Positions 24,404 to 34,499 of a stretch of 64,000 nucleotides of DNA are shown piece after piece. The number at the start of each line of letters is the position of its first letter. Position 1 is the first letter of the stretch. The position numbers were made by a program, and so were the translations under genes. The notes beneath the pieces were generated by a model. That model was not told the DNA's origin, made no database searches, and was given only the letters and a program-made list of their open reading frames with translations. This stretch comes from Serpula lacrymans var. lacrymans S7.9 (taxonomy: Eukaryota; Basidiomycota; Agaricomycetes; Boletales; Serpulaceae): the NCBI RefSeq assembly GCF_000218685.1, contig NW_006763309.1, positions 442,060 through 506,059 of the forward strand, written 5' to 3'.

Positions 24404-25704
24404 ATGTCTGCAAGTAAGGCTGAAGGGCGTCGAGAGGATGCACTCGCAAAGCAACGCACCCAAATGCGCGAAGAGTTTGAACGGCAAAAGCAGACTCTCA
24501 TAAACGAAACTGAGAAAGCTCGCCCTTCATCAAACAAGTTCGTTGGTCAAAATGATTCCATGGAAGAAACTCTCAAATACAGCACAATTGGCTTGGTCAA
24601 GTTAGAGGAATTCCAACAGAGGAGGAAAGAGCTTGAGGAGGCGAAAGCAAGGGAGGCAGCAAAAACCAGTGATCTCAAGTATGTCAATATTTCGTCCCTA
24701 GTCCATCATTATCTCCCTTCGCTGTATAGCGCGATTATTCTTTCCCTTTCGTTCCCTTTTTTCCGTCAGATGGCTTACAGTATGTGGAGAAATTGCTTAG
24801 GGAAGAGACAAGAAAGGTGAAGAAACGGAAAAAAGCTGCCAAGGCCACGTTATCATTTGCCATGGATGATGAAGGTGATGAAGGAGAGGGAAAGGATTCT
24901 GGTCGCACATCTGAGGATGATGCTGGTGAACAAACGGCAAAGCGAATGAAGTTTCGTAAAAATCCAAACGTGGATACCTCCTTTCTACCAGACCGGGAAC
25001 GAGAGGAATCCGAGAGAAAAGAAAGGGAGAGGTTAAGGCAGGAATGGCTGAGAAAGCAGGAAGAAAGCAAACAAGAAGATATCGAAGTCACCTACTCATA
25101 CTGGGATGGCAGTGGCCACAGAAAGAGTGTCACGGTCAGTAATGGTACCATGTACCCTATGGTTTCGTTTATACTCACTGTCTTTGGTCCAGTGCAAGAA
25201 AGGTGATCATGTCAGCACATTCTTAGAGAAATGCCGGCAGCAATTCCCAGAACTGAGAGGCGTCAGTGTCGACAATCTCATGTATGTCAAGGTACGTGTA
25301 AGCGATAGTTGCTATAGAGTCAACATTGCTCATCCTCGCTATAGGAGGATCTTATAATACCACATGTAAGTCTTAACAAATCTGTTGCCGTCACTGGAAG
25401 TCAATGTATTCCAGCATCACACCTTTTATGATTTCATTATCAACAAAGCTCGTGGCAAGTCCGGCCCTCTGTTCAACTTCGACGTCCATGACGATGTCCG
25501 CATGTTGGCTGATGCCACGAAGGAAAAGGACGAATCGCATGCAGGAAAGGTGGTCGAGAGAAGCTGGTATCAGAGGAATAAACACATTTTCCCTGCGTCC
25601 AGGTGGGAGGTAAGTCGTACACCACGAAAGCCACAAGCCAAGTCTGACATATGTCTCAGGTGTTTGATCCAGAAAAAAGCTATGGAAAGTACACCATTGC
25701 TTAG
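24404..25704 (+). CDS. xap5: XAP5/FAM50 family nuclear protein
   Basis: XAP5/FAM50 proteins are nuclear, associate with spliceosomes and chromatin, and are conserved from fungi to humans. The N-terminus is coiled coil ([36 protein letters not shown]). A Lys/Asp/Glu-rich nuclear-targeting region follows ([18 protein letters not shown]). The conserved C-terminal domain reads ITYSYWDG-like ([15 protein letters not shown]), [71 protein letters not shown] and [17 protein letters not shown]. The stop TAG at 25702-25704 immediately follows that ending. Introns with GTAAGT donors join PH to HHTF and WE to VFDP. The ATG at 24404 gives the usual short MSASKAEGR start. Confidence 0.93.
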
Positions 25705-25784
25705 TTTCTTTGACGAGAAAAAAATATGATAGTTTATGTACAAGCTTCCATACCCGTTGTGGCAATATAAAATTGCAAAACAAA

Positions 25785-25866
25785 TGCCAGGACCGTGGAT
25801 TGAACACGGGACCTCCAGATACCAGATTTCTTCAGTCTGTTGCTCTCCCAGCTGAGCTACCCCGGC
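25785..25866 (-). tRNA. tRNA-Phe (GAA) with a 9-nt intron
   Basis: An 82-nt gene that folds as tRNA-Phe: acceptor GCCGGGG pairs with TCCTGGC (two G-T wobbles), D-arm GCTCAGCTGGGAGAGC, anticodon loop CTGAAGA with GAA, and T-arm GTGTTCAATCCAC. A 9-nt intron follows position 37, the normal eukaryotic place. A TTTGTTTT run just downstream suits RNA polymerase III termination. A second copy with a different intron is at 47633-47715. Confidence 0.95.
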
Positions 25867-26113
25867 GATACTAGTCTATGAGTCAATACCATTCAGACCT
25901 CCCTTACTTCCTTTTCATTCACACACCTAATCTTTCCAGGTGCAGTGTCTAAGTATTTGATAAATCATCTATGAGCTGGATTATATATGTATATTTTTTT
26001 GACCTTGGGCAGAATGCTACAATATGTATGTATCATGATTATCTAAACTAGATGCAAAGGGATCATGTGGTCAGTGTTGTTGTTTTGTCGTCCATAATAT
26101 TGCACCAGCTCTC

Positions 26114-27596
26114 TCATGGAAGGCCGTCAATATAGCTCGACGTCATATCGAACAAAGTCCAAAGTAGCCCATGGGTTGTGATGCTTCTCAAGGCACTGAC
26201 ACCGAGGCCTCGATATATGCGCGCAACCCCAGCAAGCATAGGCTTGGGATCTCTAGGATCAGGACCTACTCTAATGTAAGAAACTCGAGGCTCAATCGAC
26301 GAATTACGATGATCTTACCGCGTACAAGACGAAGGAAAGTTTCTAGTACACCTCTAGGGGGGTTACCAGCCAGAGCACGCTGCTGAACCTTTGTTTTCAC
26401 ACTATGGTGTATTTTCAGATGAGCACGCGCGAACTTAATTAAGACTTCACTCACACGTCAAGAGGGTAAATAAGGGCCCATGACGTTACACCTGCCAGCG
26501 AACCACAAACAAAGGGAATTAAAGAAACGGGTATTGGTAACCACGGAGGTGTCGATCCCTGTTCGCCAGAAGGCCGACGTCCCAGCAGATGCCGCATTGC
26601 ATCATACTCGAAAAAATATAAAGCCGTACCCGACATGTCGCGCACTGCAGGATGTGAGCTGTCAGCGAGAAAATAACAAGGTTGAACACTAACAAAAGTG
26701 CAGACGGAAGCCGATATACAGCCCTTTTATTCCGTTGTTTCTGAATATATCCCGAACAGCGTCATAAGTACCGGGGGCTTTTACTAGCTGGATGCCCTTG
26801 CTTGCGGCGATTGTATATTCTAACTGTCTTCGAACCTATCGAGGCGAGGTCAGCCTCACAAGTTCAAGGCAGAACATAAAATTACTGCAGACCTTCACCA
26901 ATTCAAAAGCTGGTGTTGAATTTTCAGTAACTCGATATCTATGGAGTAAGAGAAAAACATACGTGCACTCCCGAACGATATTAATGATCCAGACAAAGCC
27001 CCAGCAATGCCTCCAGTTATTGCAGCATCGAAAACCTTTTGTCGATCAAAGTAGTGGTGACCTCGGCAGTATTCCTTGGTGCTACTGTATATTGTGAAAG
27101 ACGCGGCACCTACAGAGAATCTGTCGCGTTATTTCGATGCTGAGATATAATTTGACGTACGAACGAAAGATATAGTCATAAGTGGTATCCATAACCCGCG
27201 ATAAAACCCAATAACGCCTTCCTCGCGATAAATTAAAGCAGCAAGCCTCGGAACCGAGATCCGTGTTTTAGTTGTCTGAAGTCTCGATTTGAGAGAGTCC
27301 AGCTGGATGAAAATGAGATAATGGAGCATGAGACGAGAGGTCACCAAGCTTACTGGATAACCTGCGAGGGTAGAAATGTAGCTCGCAGAGAGTGCACACA
27401 CGACTGGCTTATGACCTGTATTGACCAAAGATTAAGGCCGAACATCAAGTGTGAGTTGGATTCTGCGTACGTCGTAGACTTTCATTAAAGGAGGCCTGGT
27501 CAAAGAAGGGATTGGGTGGCCTGCAGAGAAAACATGTGAATAAGACAAATTTTGGGTATCTGCTAACACGATACGAGCTTGCCTTGTTCCATCCAT
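26114..27596 (-). CDS. Mitochondrial carrier (SLC25) family protein
   Basis: Six-helix mitochondrial inner-membrane transporter of unknown substrate. All three repeats show the carrier signature: AGYPLDSLKSRLQTT with GFYRGLWIPL; PFELVKVRRQLEY-type with GLYIGF; IYPLDVVKTKVQQ with IYRGLG. Helix segments include KPVVCALSASYISTLAG, AAITGGIAGALSG and PFVCGSLAGVTSWAL. The N-terminus is built from two short exons, giving MDGTRPPNPFFDQ and then ASFNESLRRHKP; this requires a GC-AG intron at 27521-27582. An upstream GTG in frame is not used as start; the ATG at 27594-27596 is. Substrate cannot be read from the sequence with confidence. It lies tail-to-head with RRN6. Confidence 0.87.
27521..27582 (-). 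other. Probable GC-AG intron in the mitochondrial carrier gene
   Basis: The exon ends GGAACAAG and the next begins GCCACCCAATCC, giving R-PPNPFFDQ; a second intron then returns to LRRHKP in frame. The 62 nt start GCAAGC, a consensus GC donor context, and end TCTGCAG. A GT donor seven bases into the intron would break the frame of the next exon. Confidence 0.65.
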
Positions 27597-27889
27597 GGAT
27601 GTTGTTTTCTGGACCGGCCGACGAGTCCAGGTTCGTGCGTTTGGCACGACAGAGCGTCGGTTTCTTACAGGCTGAGGAGTATTGGTGGTTAATGGAGCTT
27701 TTAAAAGAAGAAGGGCAGAATAAAAAATAGGGTGCTCCGCTCTAAGGATTTACTGGAGGAATTATTTCCAAATGCGGATACCTTGTAACGCGGGTGTCAA
27801 ACAACATTCAAGTGACTACGGCATGCTGCAGAGTTGCAGAACACTATCTAATCGTATCGATAGAAGGGATAACCACATATAATATCTCA

Positions 27890-30800
27890 TTAAAAGCCAC
27901 CCAATCGCTTTTTCACGATCTTTTTCTTGTTAGTAAATGGCCGACCACCATTTGCCCCAGGAAGTACCTGAGTACTCGCAAAATGATCTTGCGTAGGCAG
28001 TACTTGGGTGCTTGGACGGCCATGGTTGAGTCCTTGCGGCTGGCTCCCGTATTCTGGAAACCTGCTTAAGGCAGGGGCCAGTGAAGTGACTACCATAGGA
28101 GGACGCTGGGAACGGACAGCGACGGTCTCCGTGGCAGTCGTAGCATTCGGGCGGGCCTGCTTCCGATAGCCTAAAGCCGTTTTCCCTGTCTGGCCATAAG
28201 GATCGTGGTAGACGTAATCCCCAGGAGCTATCCCAATATCCCATTCTCGCAGCAGAAGTCGAACACCAAGTGCATTGCTCATGGGTTTTTTGGAGGTTTC
28301 TGCATTGCCGTTGAGACCCGCGTAGTGATCGGTGTTATGTTTGGGTGTTGGATGCAAATATCCATAGTCAACTTCGCGTGGTTCATCCATCAGCGACATG
28401 TCGCCATGATTAGACGACGATGGCTTGACAAATGGCCGCGCCGCAAAGATATCAGATGACAGAGCTAGGTCAAGAACCAGCTGCTCCCGAGCTTCAGACT
28501 GCCTCCTCAAGGCAGGTCCTGGCATCGCAGGATCGGAAGTCAAATCCAAGCCACTCAAGCTCTCATATAACGCTTGCCAATCGCCCGAGGGACTGGTATG
28601 AAACTGATTCGTCGAGTTACAAATTCGATAGTGCCAGGGCGCCCGTTCCACTAAACTCTGGGGTGGAAGGTGGCCTTGCAAGAGAGCTCTGTAGCCCCTA
28701 CGAGAATTGACTATGCCTGCTGTCAAGAAATCAGCCCGAGAAACTTCACCAGGTTCATCACCAGATCGGAATGCAATATCAAACCTAAGGCGAATGCGTC
28801 TATCAGCGATGGAAATAATAGAAAGGAAGCGGTAAATATGTACGTGTTTAGCATTTGTTCGACACCTCCACCAGTACGTTGCCAGAACAAAGGTATATTC
28901 TCCACCGTTTCGTGATAAGGTTCATTTTCATCTTGAAGGTTTGTGACTGCGTCCATAAGGAATAGTTCTATGGGTAATCAGTATTTAGCCAAAGTATATT
29001 TTCTCTCAAAAAGAATGACAAACTTTTGTATGCATCATGGAGATCGCTCTCACTGAATGCTCTCGCTCCTAGTGGGCCAGGGTCTGAGCGAAGCTTCCGT
29101 GCTTTCGTATCTAACTTCTGCACTTCTGTCGACCATTCAAACATTTTATCTCCGATGGTCACGGGTGTTCCGCCAGTATCACGTGTATTTACCAACCTAA
29201 AATCTTGACGATGGATACTGCCTCGGGAGCTTAAATGAAGCATAGACATGTCTGTAGTAGAAGGAAGGACGACTGCCGAGTGTCCTGGTCTTGCAGTGTA
29301 GTACGTATGAGTAAGAAGGGAGTGAGGGGAGGCACCAGAATATAGTAGGCCATCTGTGCTGCGAGAGACGTCATAAACAGATATTAACCCATTTTTCCGT
29401 GAGGTCAAAAGTGTGAGAGGATCTGCAAAGATTTCATGAACCACCCATACGAAAAAATGATAAGTACCTACTATTTCCAATGCGTACTGTCACAGTCTCC
29501 AGTGTCCTGTCGAAATCACGGTTATGCTTGTAACTTAGCAGAGGTTGACGGCCAAATCGGTCGTCTAACCAGAGGATTTCATTCGTCGTGGACAATCGGA
29601 TGATATGATCTGGCTCTGGCTGTTCTATGGCTGTTACGAATGTCATTAAATCTCGACAACGAAAAAGTTCTATAGGTTCGTCACTCTAAACATAACGTTA
29701 AGATTTATCGTTTATATACGGGGAAGCAACATACCCGAAAATCTAGACGTGCCAGGGAGTTTTTGTCAGCCAATATACATCCATCATGAGACTTGGACAA
29801 TGCTAATTTGAAGAAGCTGTCATTCGCATTAGGTCGAAACCGTGTACTCGCTTCATTAAGTTGGCTGCGGGGGTTTGTTAGGCAATGTGCATCCCACGAG
29901 ACCAGCTGAAAACTACGTACAGTGCAATGTTACCGTCGTATACGTCGTAGTGGTAAACGTGTCCTTTCTCATTGACCATGACGACTCCAGATTGCGCCGA
30001 TAACAACCTGGCATCGGCTATGGAATGACCTCCCGCATCAGAACTACCAAAGTTAACCACTTCGGATACTGATATGCCAGATGATATGCTCGGGGGTGTG
30101 ACACTCATCAGAGAAGTGGATGCGAAACTGCGAACAATTGCATATGCAGCTATCAAAACGATTAGGCCCCAATCACTTTTGAAAATGAATAAGAAGTACC
30201 TTCGTCCGTTTCACATGGAATTGACGGTGTTACGATATGTTGAATCGGCGTGTCAAAGGTATAGGCAGCACGTGGAGACGCCTCAAAGACAACATCACGA
30301 CTATGTTCACCATATTTCATACAAGAAATGTCTAGCACCAAAAATCAATGGTCAAAAATTAATTTTGGAATCAAAAAATCGCACTAAGGTCCCTATTTGC
30401 CTCGCCCATGGGAAATAGAACTAGCGAGACTATGTCGTTTGGGCCTTTATTACAATTAATTGTATCCAACAAGTTTCCACTGCGAGTATCGAAAGCCTCC
30501 AAGTCACGCATAACCTTAGTATCTTCCTCCATTTCATTCCTGATGAGTTCTATATGTATATCCACGTCAGGAAAATATGTTCTCAAGAAATGGGCCTAGA
30601 TGATATATATATATATATATAAGAATGATCGGTATGATGTAGGATGGACTCACACCCTGTTCGGCACGGTGAACAATAGAACTTGATGGGACGTACAAGG
30701 GAGGTGGACGTGTTTCCGGAAAAACTTTGACAGAATGGCCCATAGGAGACAGACTTCGTCCTATATAGAATACCTTAGGAGAAGTTCCCTGATAAGAGGG

Positions 30801-30999
30801 ACAACTTACTGTTAGAGTTCTCTGCGAGGATGGTCCATTGTAATCTCCCATTTTGTTGCACCAGAGTGGCAGCACCTAAGGATCCATGGTCGAGCCGAGG
30901 AAATTGGCATGCGATTTCCACTTCTTTGCTTTTCCCTTTTCGTAGCTTCTGTGGATTATCATACTGGAGCTGTCTTTCATCCGCAGGCCAATGATCCAT
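27890..30999 (-). CDS. RRN6: RRN6-like RNA polymerase I core factor subunit
   Basis: Rrn6 is a subunit of the core factor that recruits RNA polymerase I to rDNA promoters. The N-terminal two thirds (MDHWPADERQLQY..., PLLSYKHNRDFDRTLETV, TLLTSRKNGLISVYDVS) look like a beta-propeller with weak repeats. The C-terminal part carries the features I associate with Rrn6: LLLREWDIGIAPGDYVYHDPYG, then a disordered tail with STQVLPGANGGRP and the basic end KKKIVKKRLGGF. The start at 30999 is inferred from an ATG before DHWPADE; an upstream extension on another exon cannot be excluded. An intron contains a (TA)n run. Family call is moderately strong because this family diverges quickly. Confidence 0.72.
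30602..30621. repeat. (TA)n dinucleotide repeat inside an RRN6 intron
   Basis: About ten TA units in the intron between the AEQG and AHFLRTYFP exons of the RRN6-like gene. It lies between the GTGAGT donor and the CTAG acceptor and would be a natural length-polymorphic marker. Confidence 0.8.
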
Positions 31000-31127
31000 T
31001 CCATTCGAGCATGAGCAATTGGAGGTAAAAGGCCAAAGGTACCGCAAAGGCCAGTATTGCGTTTTGAGACTCCGACCACTTATAATTTTGTCTGCACTTG
31101 TCCGAATCCACGGGACAGAAACACACT
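31000..31127. promoter_or_regulatory. Very short divergent promoter, RRN6-like/uL3m
   Basis: Only 128 bp lies between the ATG of the Pol I factor and that of the mitoribosomal protein. The two must share this promoter unless the RRN6 start is further upstream than assigned. Both products serve ribosome supply, which fits co-expression. Confidence 0.4.
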
Positions 31128-32309
31128 ATGCTCAGACTCTGGACATTCTCTCAGTATCCATCTGGTGCAGTTAAATGCAGACAACTGCACTGGACAGCCG
31201 TCAATTGTGCAAGAGTAGCTAAGAATGCAGCTCCTCCAGCCCCTCCAGTAAAATGGAGTCCAAGTTCACTACGTACTGGTCTCATTGCTCGGAAACGCGG
31301 AATGACTGCTATGTGGGATGACCATGGAGCGCGTTTTCCGGTTACCGTGCTACAGGTCTGTTGATGAACTTGAAACGTTAATAATCAGAGCTGAAGCGCC
31401 TTTTTCTAGCTTGAGAACTGTCAAGTTACAGCGAATATTGTCCACGTTCGCCCCGATCGGTCAGAATACCATGCCGTGCAGGTTGCTGCTTCAGATAGGC
31501 CCAAACGTACCACCACACGACAGATGCGAGGGCATTTCGCAAAGGCCCGTGTTCCTCCGAAATACATTGTGAAGGAATTTCCTGTGACGCCAGATGCTCA
31601 TGTTCCAGTGGGTAAGTTGTGACAACCTATCATCGTTTTATGGGGAGAATTTAACGTGGACCTATTCAGGAACGACGTTTTCTGCAGTCCATTTTGTACC
31701 CGGGCAATTTGTAGATGTAATTGCGAACTCGTACGTCCACAGTGAACACTTTAATGGTCTCTCCTACCTTTTTTGTATTTTTCATAGGATAGGGAAGGGC
31801 TTTCAAGGTGTCATGAAGCGGTGGAACTTCAAAGGTCTTCGAGCCAGTCATGGTGTATCAGTCTCACATAGATCCGCTGGTGCTACTGGTGCCCACCAGG
31901 TTAGTTTATCTGGACCCTCAAATTGTGATTAAACCAAGCTGAAGTGTTCTCTCTTCGAAAGGACCCTGGTCGTGTATGGCCTGGCAAAAAAATGGCTGGT
32001 CGTTTAGGTGGTGAACGAACCACTGCTCAGAACCTCACCGTTGTACGGGTCGACTCAGCGTTAGACCTGATCTTCGTCCGCGGAGCTGTCCCTGGTGTCG
32101 ACGATGCACAAGTGTTGGTGCGTGATGCGAAGAAGAGGCTGGTGAGCGCAGCCAAGGTGAACTACCAAAAAGGATTGGATGAGCAGCTACTACCCAAGGG
32201 GGTGGATGATTTACCTTTCCCAGCAGGTACAAAGGAGATGGCAAAAGGTCTTCCACCTGTCATTGAAGCCCCATCTAAACGGAGGAGCCCCTTCATTCCC
32301 AGAGAATAG
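31128..32309 (+). CDS. MRPL9: Mitochondrial large-subunit ribosomal protein uL3m
   Basis: Mitochondrial L3 (yeast MRPL9, human MRPL3), which binds the 3' part of large rRNA near the peptidyl-transferase centre. The first 60 residues ([13 protein letters not shown]...) are a basic mitochondrial presequence. The L3 fold follows: [50 protein letters not shown], then the hallmark [31 protein letters not shown] and [18 protein letters not shown]. It ends VEAPSKR-like [10 protein letters not shown]. Short introns separate the blocks; one has a GTCTGT donor. Family identity is certain; the symbol follows yeast usage. Confidence 0.94.
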
Positions 32310-32713
32310 GTACATTAATATATTTCTGACATCGGTGTTCTGTAGTAGCATCATCCCTAGTTGAGAGATCCTGTTTTGTTTTCTTTTACCAGCAAATGAA
32401 CCCCATTGACAGTAGACATATGAGGTTTTCGGTCTGCTTGAGGCTGAGCGAACTTTGTATGTGCCTCGCATTGGCCCTGGCATGATTGCACCCGCGACCA
32501 CGCCTAACTTGAATACGATGTATTGCAGGATATACTAGGCCATCCCACACCAACTAAACGTTTTGGCCATTCTCTCCCGCACCTCTTCAAGTTGAGCTGG
32601 TCTCCATACCTATATCTTGAAAAGTGTTCCTGCAACACTTGTATATCTCGCTGTAACATCTTCTATCGCTGACGTTGCGAGTGTATAACAATTGTACCGG
32701 TGATCGTGCTACC
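32310..32713. other. Intergenic region, no gene seen
   Basis: Between two plus-strand genes, uL3m and the 5-phosphatase. It should hold a 3' UTR and a promoter. I find no coding or RNA-gene signal. Confidence 0.5.
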
Positions 32714-34239
32714 ATGGCCACCACCAACGAACGCCTATTAGTCCAGATTGGCTCGTACAATACGAATCTACAGGGCGGCGCTGGAGTACCCCAGGATCTC
32801 GTGGACTGGTTGGCCCCAACATTGCAAGTTTCAAGTTTTCTCTCGCGACAAACACGAGCTCCCGACATCGTTGCTGTGGGATTCCAGGAGTTGCTACCTC
32901 TCCACCTTGGATGTACGTGCAGGCATCTTTCTCCACGCATCCCCATTTAACACTGCTTTCCTTGGGTGAATAAGTTTCTGGACTATCTAACACTGTACTG
33001 AACCACAGAGCCGAGCATATACGCTCTCAGATTGAGGCCCATGCACCCAACAAAGAACGATACTCGCTGGTTGCGAAGGTCGTTAACGTGGGGGTCGCGT
33101 TACTTGTATATGCACGAGATGATAGTGTAGCTCGTCATGTCTGCGACGTACAAACACAATGGACGGGTTGTGGACCAGCCTATATGGGAAACAAGGGTGG
33201 TGTGGGTATCCGCTTTCGTGTCAAACCCGAGGGGAATATGGCAGGGGAAACCTTCACGTATGCTTTAACTCTTTATGTTATTAGTGAATTATTAACTAAC
33301 TCCTCGATTTTGAATAGCTTTGTTTGCGCACATCTGGCTGCCCATGAACCGAAACTTGCTCAACGTGTCGCTGATTATAACCACATCGTCAAGACACTTC
33401 TCTTTCCTGCGCTCCCTACATCCGGCCTCACCGGCCCAACCACCATGTATTCAACCTCTCATCTCTTCTTTCTCGGTGATCTCAACTTCCGAGTGTCGAT
33501 ACCTCCTTCACACCCTCTTATTGCATCCACTAAGCGCGACGAGGCAGTGGCTTATATGAAGACCCAAACTTTGCGAGCAGAATTGAAGGAATACGACCAA
33601 CTTCTAGTCGAACGTCGAAAAGGTCGTGTTTTCATTGGCTTGAAAGAAGCTGAATTCTGGTCGTTCCAATGTACATACAAGTACCAGCTCGGCGAAGTCG
33701 ATAAATACAGGTGAGCATGCACTTCTACACATCTTTGAATCAATCACGCTGACATATCTATAGTACGAAAAGGACGCCCTCATGGACTGACAGAATTATG
33801 TTTGCAACTCACACCGATTCACCTGACACACCAGAGAAATCTAACATCACCAGTTTGCTATATACATCCATTCCCTCCTACACAACGTCAGATCACGTAT
33901 GTCTCTGTCTACTTTTATCTTTTAATATTCAAATTCAAATTTCTCCCGCAGAAACCAGTCGCCAGTCTCCTGCTTTTACCTAGTCCTTCCTTACCTGCGC
34001 CCACGGTCCCACTTCTTCGCCTTCCATCTACCTTTACCCCTACGCCTGATCCTCTTGCCACACTAAAGCGTTTCACAGGGCGAACGTTAGATCGTATAGT
34101 AGGTTACGTCTGGTGGTTTCTCGTGCTTGTTGGTGCAGGCTCTGCCATAATCGGTGCATTCAACTTCCTCCTCGGTTTTGGTGCGTGGAGTTGGTATCGT
34201 TCGTCGTCTGATACGCCCGCATCATCACCTGTTGTTTGA
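32714..34239 (+). CDS. Inositol polyphosphate 5-phosphatase with C-terminal membrane segment
   Basis: Member of the IPPc family, which removes the 5-phosphate from inositol phosphates and phosphoinositides. The catalytic motifs appear in order: LVQIGSYNTN, VAVGFQELLP (catalytic Glu), MGNKGGVGIRF, FVCAHLAAHEPK, FFLGDLNFRV, TPSWTDRIMF and TTSDHKPV (catalytic Asp-His). After a short Pro-rich linker the protein ends with a hydrophobic segment, YVWWFLVLVGAGSAIIGAF and LLGFGAWSWY, which looks like a tail anchor. There is no SAC1 domain and no CAAX box, so it differs from synaptojanin-like and INPP5E-type enzymes. A membrane site of action is inferred from the tail; the exact lipid substrate is unknown. 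Confidence 0.92.
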
Positions 34240-34499
34240 GAGCCATTAAACTGGTCTGGACATGATTGTAGTAAGATATAGTCTACAGATACGCGGGGGT
34301 GGTGACATGTGCTACTACTCTGAATTTAAATATCAATCGTATCTAATATTTGGTTCTACTTATATATTATGTACCAGTGCAGCTCTTCTGCCCAGATCCC
34401 AGTATTGAACGACATTACAACGTTACAAGCGATGCGTATACAGATAGTATATATGTACGTACACTTATACATTTTGTTCTCTACTAGTATATCAGTCTG

